NCBI GenBank assembly: GCA_920105625.2
Contig: OV050032.1
Coordinates: 8,090,129-8,154,128 of the forward strand
Reading direction: 5' to 3'
From: Clusia tigrina
Lineage: Eukaryota > Arthropoda > Insecta > Diptera > Clusiidae
Length of the DNA: 64,000 bases
Shown here: positions 36,081-48,702 of the stretch, piece by piece
Layout: every line of letters starts with the position of its first letter
Position numbering within the stretch: position 1 is the stretch's first letter
The notes under the pieces: model-generated
Told to the model about the DNA's origin: nothing
The model's database searches: none
What the model saw: the letters and a program-made list of their open reading frames with translations, nothing else
Program-made: the position numbers and the translations under genes

Positions 36081-36744
36081 ACTGCCACTTGATGCTACTA
36101 GATTAATTAGATCGCGTGCACGCGTGACTAGCTGCACAAGCCTACATGCAGACGGACACACACTCACATGCATATGGAAGTGCGAATATGTGCAGTCCCA
36201 GTTGGAAATCACATCAGATCTGACAACCTCACCTTATTCGATTGCATTGCAGCATAGAGTAAGGAAATAAGAGTCACAATCTGAAATGTCACTAATTTTT
36301 CGACATAGAAGAGATCGGTCGGGGGGAGTAACCAGAGTGGCGCTGCGATATGAAAATGAGAGCTATTGAGTAATTGGCGCTATTAGCAGCGCCACCATAT
36401 AAAAAGTTTGTCGTTCGAGATTGTGACTCTTCTTTACTCTATGATTGCAGTCATGAGAGGCAACCCATTGGGAGGCACACCAACAGTTGGGACAGTTGTT
36501 AGACTCGTAAAACTGACTCGTTTGTTCGAAGGATCTGAGCCTCAGAAGTTAAGAAGCTAATTCTCTCTCCAGTGAATAATAAATAGAGAATCGCTTCCTT
36601 GGAACAATGCCTTTTAAGGATTGTGAAAATATTTGGTTGGGTCTAAAGTTCTATAAAATTGGTTATAAAGAACCCTTCTAATCAATTCCAATCGACTCAG
36701 CGTTCAGGTTTTCATTCAACATCAATCAAAGCGTCAACATTGCA

Positions 36745-36860
36745 TTTGAAATACCAATTTAAATTTGAAATACCAACTTCCATTTGAAAAACACCAACTT
36801 CCATTTGAAAAACACCAACTTCCATTTGAAAAACACCAACTTCCATTTGAAACACCAACT
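36745..36860. repeat. 21-24-bp minisatellite
   Basis: CCATTTGAAAAACACCAACT plus T, about five units, with shorter variants (GAAATACCAA) at the left. Confidence 0.85.
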
Positions 36861-38469
36861 TGTCCGTCGGTGACACATAACCGAGCATTTCTCTAGAGTC
36901 GCAATTGAGCTGGGCTTGGTCAGTCAGAAATGGGCCAAGTTCAAGTTTAGCTCCGCTTTGCAAAACTGGCCTCCTAAATACATACATTTGCAAACGATCA
37001 ACGCTGAAGCCGTTTCCTACTGGGCTGGTAGGGGAGAAGCGCCAAGAGAACAGATCGTGTCGCACATGTGGAAAGCCGCTAATGCGGTAAGCAAGCATAA
37101 ATCAACGAGTGTGTGGAAACAAGTAGCATTCAGCACGCAGCACGCAGCACGCACATAGCGGCAGCAGCATTTCTGGCATTTTCGCCAATATTCCCCAGCA
37201 TTGGCACGCGCCGCTTTGCACATTGAACTGGCGCTGCTGCTGCATACAATCAGCCAGCCGATCAGCCAATCGGCCGACCAGCCAAAAGGCGTGCAACATC
37301 AGTGAGTGGAATGTGCTGGCAGGCAGACAAGGCAGTCGGCGGCCGAAATAATGCGAAGCGTGCTTCCTTAGCTGCCTGCTTAATGTTTTTGTTGTCTGTC
37401 GCTGCTGCCACTGCTACCACTGCTGCAGCAGCAACTGCAGATTTTATTTGTTTTTACGCTGTGAGATTTTGTTAATTACGCATTGCGTATTTATGAAAAT
37501 AAATGAAACATGTGGAATTTTGTATGCAGCAAGGAATGGTTGGCGCCTCATTGGGCGCCATTTGCTGCTTAGCCAGAGCGCCAGGCTGCAGCATCCAAAC
37601 GCATCGAGATGCATCGACTCGAAATCCGAATGTCAACTGTGCAAAAAGGTTAAGTTAAAGAACTTCTCGGAATGTTTGTTAAGGGGCCACAAAATGAGCA
37701 ACGAAATTGGCAGGAATGCGTGTACGCGTCTCTCTCTCTCTCTCTCGATCTCATTGTGTGTTAATGTGTGTGTGTGTCTGTGAGTGCATGCATGAGAATT
37801 GCAGTAAATAACCCAATGAGGTATCGCTGCTCTTCACTATCTCTTATTCTGATGTAAGGTTTTGGCGCATCTTGAGTTATTCGCTCTGAAATGTGGTCTG
37901 CGGAGAATTTGCCCTCTTGATGGATCCTTGAAACTATTGAAGAATGCCAGTAATGAGCCAAGTCCGAAATAACCGAAATATGAAAGAATCAAAGATGGTC
38001 AGGTAATGATTGAGAGCTTGCCTCATTCTGATCCACCATAAACGTACTCGACTGATGCTGATATGGGTAAAATTTGTCAATAAACCATATTATTAGGGCG
38101 TTTGGAAGGAAAGGTTCGCCGAAAATGGAAGAACATTTCTTGGAACGAATGATAGTAACAACAAACCGCATTTGGATTTCCATGAGTCGATGGTCACGAC
38201 AGTTTTTCTGTTCCCCACACTCCAATTACCACTTCGTGGAGGACGTTTTGGAAAGCATTTCTCAACAAATGGCAACAAGTTTGAAGGTGATGAAACGAAT
38301 ACTTTGCCATTTCTTAAACCATTCGAAGTGAATAATTTATAGAAATTACCTGGCTGGAAATCAAATGAGGTACAAAAAATTATCAAAAACTTAACCAAAT
38401 GGATTAATCATTAAAATTACCAAACCCTTGTCCACATGGATCAGATGGTGAGGTACTTTCAATGTGTAT

Positions 38470-38562
38470 GACTCAGCAGCAGAAGTTTTTCGGATCATTT
38501 AGTGGGGGAGCTATTACCGTCCGCCCGTATGAGCATCCACGAGAGCTATAAAGATTTTGTGG
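38470..38562. repeat. Dispersed 90-bp repeat, copy 2
   Basis: GCAGCAGAAGTTTTTCGGAT through AGATTTTGTGG; about nine substitutions against copy 1. Class unknown. Confidence 0.85.
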
Positions 38563-39427
38563 GTGGCCTTTCCGAGATTTTCATTCCTTTCGGGAAAAAC
38601 TACATTTAATTATTAGTATAATAATCCTCTATTGTTCGATGAAAGGCCCACGTAAGATCCATTTGTGCCGACAGAGCGTGATGGTATGTCATATTTCCCA
38701 TTACTCTCAGACTGCACTCATAGCAGTGGATACCAGCAGAGATTGGTGTATGATGGGAAAGCACTGAAACCAGAAAGGAAGAACAGAAAGTTTACCTCTC
38801 TGGATAAATGTTCGTCTTTTGGAAGTTTTCAGTGAGAAACATGAGATGAGAAACATTATCTGCATGCAAAACAAATACAGATCAGGAGATGAATGCCTTT
38901 GGTTGCAGAATTTCTTCTAAATAAGAAACTTTCCGGAAGTTATCGTTCCTTTCCTTAATCGTTTACTTATGACCCGGTTACACATCATTCAGTTGAACGC
39001 TAGAATTCAAAACTGTTATTGTGTTCCCAAAAGATTTTAAAGTAAATCCTTGGTGATGAAAAAGCTGAGCACAGTCCTCAAGGCAGCAATCAAAGTTGAT
39101 ACAGTTGTGATCTAGTTCCGGTTTCTTACTGTTCTATGTGACACCGCAAAGAAATCAAATCCAAATATAGCAAAGAGCGTGAAAGTTAACCAGAGGAATG
39201 ATATGCCAGCATTCCGTTGAAGGATATGAAGTCTCGATCTTAGAAAATCCGAGCAGATACCCCACAACTGATTGATGTATTCTCATAGAACGAAGTGGTA
39301 TTATCGCTGGGGACTAGGTAAGTGGGGTAGGCCGGAGAACCACAAAAGAAGGAGGTGTCCAACCACTTAAGCAGTCCCTTCGGTTTCCAAAGACTATATA
39401 AAGGTTATAAAGGTTATACTGAACAAG

Positions 39428-39610
39428 CCACCCTCTATGGTCTAGTGGTAAGCATGCTAGACTCACACCCCGAGGGTCGCAGGTTCAAATCCTGCCACGG
39501 GCTTGGTCTCCAAAATGCTTCTTTCTATAAAACCGCCTTGTCAGTGAACTTTGCCCTAAGTGACATCGAAAATGCCTGCTGTTTCCATGTGGCTTCAGAA
39601 CTTAATTAAC
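39428..39610 (+). mobile_element. tRNA-derived SINE-like element, copy 1
   Basis: tRNA-like head with A box TGGTCTAGTGG (39438-39448) and B box GGTTCAAATCC (39482-39492), normal tRNA spacing between them, and a T-arm closing CGCAGG/CCTGCC. It runs directly into GGGCTTGGTCTCCAAAATGC and TTCTTTCT, the body shared with four other copies. The acceptor stem does not pair well and no CCA logic applies, so it is not called as a functional tRNA gene. Confidence 0.75.
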
Positions 39611-41384
39611 AAGCTTCCGGCTTATAACTATTCCTATACTAATTGAATTAGAGGGCAGGAAAGTCTCCCAACTGCTCACCATTTCTGTTCAGGCCTGTTG
39701 AGCAGTTCCAAAGCGGAAAGTCTTTCGACTTCTTGAACAGCAGGTGATTTCCCGATTCCTTGCTGATGACTAGGCTTAACATACTTTTTGCTTAGCTCTG
39801 GAATACAAACCTTTTGCTATACATTCAAGGTCACTGTCAGGTCTTACAACAGGCAACACTTATTTTACCGCGCTTCATGAGGGTGGACAAACATTGTGAA
39901 TGAACGTGGCCCCGGTAACTTATACGGGTCCTTGTCTGTTTCTTTGTAAGTGAACTTTTTAAACTTAGGTCAGTTTTGGCCGCAATTGGAAACATGCGCC
40001 AGTCGCCAATTGGAAAATACAGGCGCCGTCAAGCTTTTCTGCAGCCTATAAAAACAAAATAATAAACTTAATACACATTGGAAAAACAACTTAAATGAAT
40101 TTTTTAAAACACAAATTCCAGCTCCCCATCCAACGTACATACGAGTATGTGCAGACGTCAATGGTACATGGAAGCAATCAACGTCGGCTTTGTCGTAGAT
40201 GGCGCCAAAGATTACCGCAGAATTTTCCAAACTTTTCAAATTTCAATTTACATTCCATAGCAGCGGGCAGAGCAGAGCCACAATACTCTCAACCATATTT
40301 ATGCCAAAAACTAATGTCACCAGTGACGTAAATAGTGAAAGGCAGGCAATTAAAAACCAAAACCTTTTGCCAAAGAATTCCAAATTCCATTTCAATTGGC
40401 CAAATATGCGCTCGCTAACCGCTCAAGACTATTAAAATTCCATTTGCAGCAGATTTTAGCGCCACTTGCGTCATATGAATTTTCCGATAGCCGATGATAG
40501 CGATGACAGCCCCAGCTACGGCACTAGCCGGCCGCCACCACAAGCATTACTTGTACACGAACACAAAAACACACACTCTCCCACTCACACACGCACACAC
40601 ACACACACATGCAAACAATCTTAATTCAATTTGTGCATCTAACTAATTCCGACGAATTCAGTTGAACGTCATAATTGAAAACATTTGCGGTAATCAATTA
40701 TTGCACCGAAGAGCGCGCGAGAGAGAGAGAGAGAGTACGGACGAGTGCAATTATGAGTATGTGCTTATGGGTGAGGGAGTCTGTGGCAAAGGCAGCCAAA
40801 CACTGATGACAAACGAAAATGTGAATGATAAACGGTTGTGCCACGCTGACGGGGCAGATATCAGGCTGGCTGAGAGTACTGCATGCCCCCATACATAGAT
40901 AAAGCTATTGGGAAAATACTCCGTTGGAAGGCATTGTAGGAGAAGTAACAACCAAAACAACAATAACAGCAACAACAACAACACGAAGAAAAGGCGCACA
41001 CTGTAAACACATTTGGTTCCTTGAAGGGGGCATCACACAAACGGAGAGCGAAATGTTTATAACGAACAACTGGGCGGACAGACGGACAAACCGACACGAC
41101 AATCGATAAGTGGCCGAGTATTTTCTTCTGTGGGCTTGTTAAGAGATAAGAGTTTTTCTTCCAACAGATTGCACTGATGCAAGCTGAGAAAAAAACCCAA
41201 CACTGCGCTTCCCAGCAAAAAAAATCTGAAATTCAGCAACCGATTCAGGCACATTGACGGGTGTGCCAGACAAATTACTCGTATGTGAACCCTTGAGTTC
41301 CTCTAGCAATAAGAAAAGGAGAATCTGAACTGTTTGCTTGCGAGTGTAGCACAAGAATTATCATATAACATTATCATAATTATT

Positions 41385-41515
41385 TATGACTCCAAGGGGT
41401 TGGGGAATGAGTACTAGCAACTAAGGCCAGCATTTGTGAGATCCAGCCGGGGCAGGATTTGAAGTTGTGACGCTCTAATAGATACCTACATAGATGCCTA
41501 GATGGCTAAGAGACG
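41385..41515 (-). mobile_element. SINE-like element, copy 2 (diverged)
   Basis: Reverse complement reads TTCAAATCCTGCCCCGG, then AAATGCTGGCCTTAGTTGCT and AGTACTCATTCCCCAACCCC. This matches the tRNA 3' end and the body end of copy 3 (42955-43012). The A-box half is diverged. Confidence 0.65.
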
Positions 41516-42058
41516 CCTAGGAATTGATTTGTTCTACTCATGATAAAAGCATTCGGCAGGTGTAAAAATTATGTTTGGCTGAAGTTTTTAAAAGAAATGT
41601 ATGTATCTAAAGATCGAGTTATCAGTTTCTGTGGAAAATTGTATGCGGCGAATAGTTGCTGGTTCAAATAGACAAGGAATTGTCAAAGTGTTGAACCCCT
41701 TCCAACTACAATTGGGCAGTAGGCGGTACAACGGCATGATATACCATAATACTCCCCAAATGAGTGTTCGGAAGAATTATAGAGCACTTGAAAAATTTGT
41801 TCATTAAGGGTAGCATTAACATATATTAAAGTCTGTCAGATCCTGATCAGTAGATCTGTGGCAGCTTGCATTTAGGAGAATATGCACGGTACGGTATGCA
41901 TGACCATCATGATACACTACACTATAATCGCAGCTTTAACTCTCTGGAACGATTTGTATGGCATTACCATAGAGTCACGGTGGAAGCAAATACATCAAAT
42001 TTCAAAATACCTCATTCCGCAGATATTGGAATACAGAAGCCAAAAGTGAAGAGCGCAC

Positions 42059-42270
42059 TTAGGCCAACATTGACCTTTTCTGATACCGCATGAGACCACA
42101 GGTCCCATCCCTTTCAAAGGTCCAGCCATTTGGAGCTTTTAATGAAGCAGTTGATGGAGCTAATCTTTTTTTTGAGATATCTCCCAAGGAGTCCAAAAAG
42201 TAGTCGCCTAGGAAAGTGCGCCTCCTTCTGGACGAAGCTGGACACGTGCACAACAGGTGAGCAATGGACT
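42059..42270 (-). mobile_element. LINE C-terminal fragment (HLLCTCP tail)
   Basis: Minus-strand translation reads EESIAHLLCTCPASSRRRRT then FLGDYFLDSLGDISKK and GWTFERDGTCGLMRYQK. This is the zinc-binding C-terminal tail of LOA/R1-type elements. A related 3' scrap lies at 44790-44905. Confidence 0.8.
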
Positions 42271-42879
42271 CTTCCAAAAGTGTGAGGAGAGGAATACTTA
42301 AACGCAATGGAAAAATTACTATTAATACTTCAATTATCAGCAACAATGAAGACAAAATTTGAGTTCAGACTAGCGGAGATTTTTCCCAAATCCCCATCAT
42401 TCTTATTTCTCACTTCATGGCAATGTTTACCTACCTCCTGAGAATTACAATCATAGGACAATCTTTATACATAATATTTTAACCCGAACGGTACTGCTTT
42501 TTTCATTATTCGTAACTAAAAATGAATAAACGTTAAAATGCTATTAGAAGCTTATTCGTCACTAATGAGAAGTCATCAATGAGAGGTCATTAGCTATAAG
42601 TCATTAATCAAAAGTCATTAGCAAAATGTTTTAAACAAGATCCCATAAACAGCAAGTCATAAATGACGGTTCATAAAATAATCCTATCACTTTTTCACTA
42701 ATGAGCTTCGCTCTGGAAGTGAGGGTTAGAATATCATCGAAAGCAGCTGAACAACATGAAAAGAAGATGCGTTGTAATGAGAGCGTGCAGTGGTGAATTG
42801 GAAGCAGCCTTGGGAGCTGTAAAGAGAAACGTGTTAAAATGTAGTGTGAAGGAAATTAGATGAACTTTTTTTGCTGCCA

Positions 42880-43075
42880 GCCTCCGTGGTCGAGTTGTAA
42901 GTATGCTAGACTGGTACTCGGGGGGTCGTGGGTGCGTATACTGTCCTGGGCTTCTTTCTAAATCTGTTTCGAAGGCATTTGTGGCTAGTACTCATTACTC
43001 CCAACCCCTTAATTATGATGCATATAATAATAATAACAATAATAACAATAATATTAATAACTTTTCTTGCTCATT
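42880..43075 (+). mobile_element. SINE-like element, copy 3, with AAT-rich tail
   Basis: Head CCTCCGTGGTCGAGTTGTAA (A box TGGTCGAGTTG), degenerate B box near 42932, then GGGCTTCTTTCTAAATCTG, TTCGAAGGCATTTGTGGCTA and TACTCATTACTCCCAACCCC. It ends in an ATA/AAT-AAC microsatellite tail (43020-43060), the usual SINE 3' end. Confidence 0.75.
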
Positions 43076-43569
43076 ATTATATATAATTAAACTATTTGAT
43101 TTTATATTTTTAAACAAGTGTTTGCGAGTTACTTTTGGACAATCCAGTGATCGAACTATTACACATTATACATGCTTAATTCACATCCTTTGACATGTCT
43201 TTATATAAATCTCATATATACTTAAAGCATTTCCTTTCACTTCTTATTTTAAACATGCCTACTTCCTACACTCATGCGGGCGATTGACGTAGATTTCCCA
43301 CTTTGGCCATAGCAGAAGATTGCTGCACAGATTGTGGACACTGCAAAGAAGAATCAGTGTACGAAATACATATAAAAGTCTACCTAAAAGTTGAGCCCGT
43401 ACCTTCAAAGTCACGCCTATGTTAAAATAATGCCGTCCGTAATCGAGAAGATAAGCGTTGAAGAGCGTTGGTTCGTTGAGTTGCTCGCTTCTCGATGGAG
43501 TAACAATATCTCTACTGGGTGAATGGGCACGCACACAGGCAAACGCACGGGTCCGTGTGAGTCGGATGC

Positions 43570-43896
43570 TCATATTTCGGTGTTATCCTTTGCACGACAA
43601 TACACGCAAACACCCACATGAGTGAGAAGTATGGCAGATAGGCAAGCAACCAACAACTCCGTTCGCCACACATGGGCTTGACACAAAAGGATGCCATCTT
43701 GACGATCAGGACACTCAAAGTTTGTTTGTGAGTATGAGCAATTAACACAGCTGCAGCATGGTATGACCCAAATTTGCATGCGTTTATTAGTACTTAGTAT
43801 CCTGGAAACCACTTCATGTGGGTCCGGGTCTGCCAGGCCAGCGAATTGCACGCTAGGAAGAAAAGCAAAAACACAAAAAAAAACAATTCTACACAT
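43570..43896 (-). CDS. Putative small Cys-rich type I membrane protein (108 aa), unrecognised
   Basis: A minus-strand ATG ORF of 108 codons. Residues 1-19 are signal-peptide-like (MCRIVFFCVFAFLPSVQFAG), followed by a short ectodomain with clustered cysteines (CCSCVNC, then FECPDRQDG and LLC) and a C-terminal hydrophobic stretch LLVACLSAILLTHVGVCVYC with a short polar tail. I do not recognise a family. The TTCCTAG inside the signal-like region could instead be a splice acceptor, making this an internal exon. A downstream minus-strand segment (43500-43389, TLFNAYLLDYGRHYFNIGVT) ends at a GTACGG donor-like site and might belong to the same transcript. Could be chance. Confidence 0.25.
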   Translation of the reverse strand: MCRIVFFCVFAFLPSVQFAGLADPDPHEVVSRILSTNKRMQIWVIPCCSCVNCSYSQTNFECPDRQDGILLCQAHVWRTELLVACLSAILLTHVGVCVYCRAKDNTEI

Positions 43897-44789
43897 TTTG
43901 CCGGACGAATAGTTTAGTCAAATGTGGAAAATCCAGCTCAGCATGCACGATTGCGTACATATGTAAATGTGTGTATGCGAGTACATATGTATCAATATGT
44001 ACTCGTATGTGCACTTATATGTAAATGGCTATGATAATGTGCTGGCCTGCTTATCAGTGCTTAGTATCAAGTGTTCGCGTAGTCGGAGTTAAATTTGTTT
44101 TTGAAAAAAGCCAGAAACAAATTGGGGTTTTTGTTTGTGAAAATCACTGAAACAAAAGTGTCAGAAAAAATTACTATTCTCGCGGCTATATAAGGTATGC
44201 AACGAATCTAAGCTACCCTACAAAGAGCTATGGAAGAGCTACGCATTGTACAGAAAGTTCTCGGCCAGCCAAATAAGCCGCGAGTGAGTGAGTTTGAACT
44301 TGGGTTAAGTGTCCAACATATTCTGCGTTAATTATCCAACTTCAACGCGTCCTTTATATTAGGTTATATTTTGTATGTTGCTTAAGGAAACATAATCAAC
44401 ACTATGTCAGTAGCATCCTAAAGCACCGATACCATGTTTCTCCTTTGCATGCAAAAGTCTTCAATAAATTGTCCTTTATTTTATATCCGTTGTATTTGGA
44501 ACGAACCAAATCTTATTCGTAGTACAACTGATTGCACTAAATCAGTAGTATTCTCTTTGAAAGCTGGGAATCTTGCATTGTGCTCTAGTTTATCCTTGAT
44601 CAGGTGATTGATTCAGTCATCACTCAAGTTGAGCAAAACTATTTCATAGAGAATCCTTTCGCTACAATTTTATGATTGTAAGCTCTTTTAAACGTGCCCA
44701 GTGGCTAAAATAGGGAATTCTTTAAGAGATCTATTTGTATGTAGGTAGTTTGAGTGGCCACCAAAAGGTACTCTTAGGCAGGAAGTGGC

Positions 44790-44905
44790 CCTTTGTGATA
44801 CCGCATGAGGCACAAGTTAATTTCTCTTTCAAAAGTCGAGCCATTTGGAGCTTTTAATGAGGCCATTGATGGATCTTATTGCGACAACTTAACGCCAGTA
44901 ACACT
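44790..44905 (-). mobile_element. LINE 3' scrap related to 42059-42170
   Basis: Shares GATACCGCATGAG, GCCATTTGGAGCTTTTAATG and TTGATGGA with the previous fragment, same orientation. Confidence 0.7.
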
Positions 44906-45284
44906 TCTTTCGGAGGAGTAGGTTAAGATAGACTAAAATAAAAATAATAAACTGAATATGCAAATAAAATTAATCAAGTTTAAGTTCGAAAACAGTCCAA
45001 AGATGTTCTATAAATCACAAAAGAACAATGAAAGAAGACGAAATGAGCAATGAACCAAAGAAAGAGACCAGAAACAGAACTGTCATGCAAGAATACCAGA
45101 ATGAAATACTCGAAGAGGCTCGATGAGACCAATTTCAAATGGCGGATCAAGTCAATGGGCAGTCTGGTTGTTTTTTTTTATCAATCTTGTGAAAGAATTA
45201 TACAAATATATTGGCAAAGGAAAAGGGCAATGAACATAATTCTATCGTATTAATACATATGTACATGGCTCCGAGCTCGATACT

Positions 45285-45425
45285 GAAATTCGACTGAAAT
45301 TCGACAGAAATAGTGCTGAGATGTGTTGAAATTGTGTTGAAAATGTTTCGAAATGTGTTGAGACTGTGCTGAAATTGTGTTGAAATTGTGTTGAGACTGT
45401 GCTGAAAGTGTGTTAAGATTGTGTA
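45285..45425. repeat. Imperfect 11-15-bp repeat
   Basis: GAAATTGTGTTGAGACTGTG-type units, about nine, irregular. Confidence 0.75.
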
Positions 45426-46194
45426 CATGTGAACCGCTCTCCCATCGTTCTAGGTTTCACAGTGTACTTTGTTGTGGGTCCACAGCCGTATCAGTATATA
45501 TAAATGCACTGATGCAACTGGCGTAGGGTATGAACATCTCTTTTCTTTATTCGTGGGAATAATGAGAAAATAAGTTGTATATAAAATATAATGTTTTCGG
45601 CTTAAGTGCATTGAGTAAATAAACCCTTTCCCAGAGTGTGGGAGAATTCATCTGAAGTGAACACAGTTAATTGATTGGAACAAAGTGACACAAATAATGA
45701 TATCAAACATACCAGGAACTATTCAAAAATACCCCTAGTTATATGATGATGTTTCTGTTGAAATACTCGGTGATTTTGGTTCAAGGTTGTGCGTATTACT
45801 CTGAGGAAAAATATGAAACACAAAACATATTTCAGCCTTTCAATGGAAAGGAGAGAACATTTTCCGCGAGTATGATTAGGTTTCCATGCTATATAAGGAG
45901 TAGATGGAGTAGATGGGGAGTCGTGCACATTGTCGGTGTTGAGTGGAAATTTCAAGCTTTGTTCGGAAGCACTGATGCATTAACTGAATCAGTAGCTATG
46001 TCCATGGGTATGTACGACTATAGCTAGGTACTGCGTATTTCCATAGCAAACTTTTCATAAATGTCAGCTGATTAAATTTTCCTTCAAAACCAATGCACAA
46101 TTAATCAAAAGTGATGTTTTTGCCTGCTTCTGCTAGGCCGAATTTAACACAACGTCCAATTGATGCAGTATTGAACAATATTGACACAAAAAAT

Positions 46195-46850
46195 TCATCA
46201 CACATCCAAATATATGCATATACACATGCATAGAGGCACGCAGTCACACATACGCATACACCCGCATACACACAAGCATATATTACTGCATCTATACTGC
46301 TATCTATACATCTTTCTATACAAAAACACGCATACAGAAGCACATTCGCACTGTCCCGCATAGACAATATCATACATCCCTTCATCTATACGTCTGTCTT
46401 TAGATATTTCCAAACACACGCATACACACGCTCTCAGGCACGCAGTCACACATACGCATACTCACAAGCATTCATCGCTTCATCTATACTTCTATCTATA
46501 CATCTTTACATCCAAACACACGCCTACATACGCATACAGAAGCACATTCGCGCTCACCCGCATAGACAATATCATACATCCCTTCATCTATACTTCTTTC
46601 TCTACATCTTTACATCCAAACACACCCCTACAGAAGCATATCCGCACTCACTCGCATATACCCAATCATGCATCGCTTCATCTAGACTGCTATCTATATA
46701 TCTTTCCATCCAAACACACGCATATACACGCTCTCAGGCACGCAGTCACACATACGCATACTCACAAGCATTCATCGCTTCATCTATACATCTATCTATA
46801 CATCTTTACATCCATTATCTATACGTCCATCGATCAATCGATCAATCGAT
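46195..46850. repeat. Compound CA/ATC-rich satellite with about 300-bp higher-order period
   Basis: GCTCTCAGGCACGCAGTCAC, then ACATACGCATACTCACAAGC and ATTCATCGCTTCATCTATAC occurs at 46430-46490 and again at 46730-46790 almost unchanged. Diverged relatives lie at 46225 and 46550. Confidence 0.85.
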
Positions 46851-47483
46851 CGATCCGCACTGAGTTGTTCATATGCGTGCGTCTCCGCAATGAGCTAATT
46901 GTGCTACAGTTGACGTTTCAACGACGGAATGGGAGAACGTATCGCAGCCGCTAGCAGTGAGCAGCGAAAAGCGAGCAGCATTAGCATCAGCAGCATTAGC
47001 CTCAGCATCAGCATCGCCACCAGCAGCAGCAGCAGTAGCAGCAGCAGCGACAGCAATAGTAACAGCAACAGTAGCAGCAGTAGAAGCAGAAATAGCAGTA
47101 TTCTGCCTAACACACCATTCAAGAACCAACCGAATCTGATCTTGCTACTATCCTCCATCGAAGTAAAGTGTTTTCCCAGTCGTAATCGGACCGTATTGGA
47201 ATACAGACGTGAATACCGTAGAATAAACAAGAAAAGTAGAAAAGCGAAACGAAACGAATCGAATCGAATCGCCGCCTCAACAGAGAATTTCAGTTCAGTT
47301 CAGTTCAATTCGAAAGATTTGAAAAACAAAAACATACACAAAAGTATTTTGAGAATTTCTAATAGATTATTTTAAGTGATATACGAGTGTCAAATGTGTT
47401 AACCGTATATAAATGCATATAATTACACATATGCTGTACATGGAATTTGAGAAATCTCACTAGTGATAATTTCGTGATCGGCA

Positions 47484-47515
<32 letters not shown>

Positions 47516-48400
47516 TTCATCGTCATCAGCGGCTTCATCGGCATCATCTTCTGTCGTCTGCGGTCTCCTCGCGCACGTCGAATTTTCATTTCGAGTGTTT
47601 TTTTTTTTTTTTTTTGTTTCGGCAGTTACATTTCTACAGAGCGCTCCTTGCGTTGCATGCAATACTTTTACAATATGGAAACTCCGAGCATCTGCTAAGA
47701 GCGCCGGAGGCGAGCAAATCGCACAAAAACATCGCCAAAAACAAAAACAAACACGCAAAAATAAAAACAAACCGAAAGCCTGCAAAACAAAACGAAAATT
47801 GTCGCGCGGATCAAATCCTATTCGAAGTTAGATAGCCCCGAACGCAACCAGGCGGCGGTGATAACGTGTCCAGGGACTAACGATCCCTATTGCCAGCGTC
47901 AACGCCAACGCCAGCAGCGCTATTGAAACGGCGGCGCAATTGCACGAAGTGTGGCGCGCAAATACAAATTTGAGTCAAACGTGCCCCAGTAAGCGGCTCA
48001 CTCCTGATCATTCAAATTATACAAATAAACACAGAAAATATATAGTACATATGCATGTGTGTGTGCGTGTGTGTGTTGAGCAAGAATAGATTTCCTTTAA
48101 TAAGTGATGTGCCAGTCAGTACGGACAGTCAATCGGTTGAAGAGAAAACACAATAAATAAACATCAGTTTAATGAAATTCACAAATCGAGCAACAACACA
48201 CAAAAAACCAAAAAATACTTTTAAATAAACACAACAGCAATAATAACAATAACAACAACAACAACAACAACAACAAAGGGGAACAGCAACAGCAACAAAG
48301 GTAACATCAACAACAACAACAACTAGAAGAAGAAGATCAGTGCTTGAACTGCAAGAAGCCGGGAATCCTTTACAGTTGACGGCATCCCAACACTTCCACA
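46851..48400 (+). promoter_or_regulatory. Probable 5' UTR/promoter region of the LRR gene
   Basis: Contains AGC-rich (46960-47095), CGTCGT (47480-47515), poly-T (47598-47615) and AAC-rich (48240-48325) tracts. The CAACAA-rich DNA directly before the ATG is typical of long fly 5' leaders. No defined start site. The ORFs in this tract are low-complexity. Confidence 0.35.
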
Positions 48401-48702
48401 ATGGCATCGTTCGTGTATGCTGTTTGGAGTATCACGAATGTGGCATCGGTGCACTGCGCCGTACGTCCAGAGATATCGCCGTGCACCTGTGAGCCCATCT
48501 ACGCGCACAACTATGTCGAGCTATCGTGCGAGAAAGTGGATTCATTTCATCAAATTGTCGACGCCCTATCCAACAAATTCGAACCGTTCGTTAACATAAG
48601 TCTGAAGATATCACATTCCCAACTGGAAGACCTGGAGATGAGATCGTTCACGGACATGAATATGAATGTGGTGAAATTGCGCATGCAATGGAATGGCTTA
48701 AA
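48401..48702 (+). CDS. Leucine-rich-repeat ectodomain protein, first coding exon
   Basis: Starts ATGGCATCG after CCACA. MASFVYAVWSITNVASVHCA is signal-peptide-like, though only moderately hydrophobic. It is followed by an LRR N-terminal cap with spaced cysteines (RPEISPCTCEPIYAHNYVEL, then SCEKVDSF) and the first LRR-like strands (FVNISLKISHSQLEDLEMRS, VVKLRMQWNGLK). The exon closes in phase 2 at TTAAA/GTAAGT. The SPCTCE cap resembles secreted or membrane insect LRR proteins of the oplophorus-luciferin monooxygenase non-catalytic-subunit-like group. Later exons are not found in the remaining 15 kb, so the gene probably has a very long first coding intron and continues past the window. Confidence 0.7.

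Larger units (their letters stand above)
36081..39425. other. Non-coding DNA with small repeats
   Basis: 21-24-bp repeat CCATTTGAAAAACACCAACT at 36745-36860 (about 5 copies); GCACGCA repeats at 37133-37153; TC/GT microsatellites at 37730-37785. No supported gene. Confidence 0.5.
43897..46190. other. Non-coding stretch
   Basis: A TATATAAG box-like string at 44187-44194 has no clear gene behind it. A LINE scrap lies at 44790-44905 and a short TGTGTTGAAAT-type repeat at 45285-45425. Otherwise nothing recognised. Confidence 0.45.

Noticed and set aside
39431..39502. Functional tRNA gene
   Set aside because: A and B boxes are good but the acceptor stem pairs poorly, and the flanking body is shared with four other copies; a SINE head fits better.
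46929..47375. 148-codon Ser-rich ORF before the LRR gene
   Set aside because: Built from AGC/ATC low-complexity codons; more likely untranslated leader or promoter DNA.
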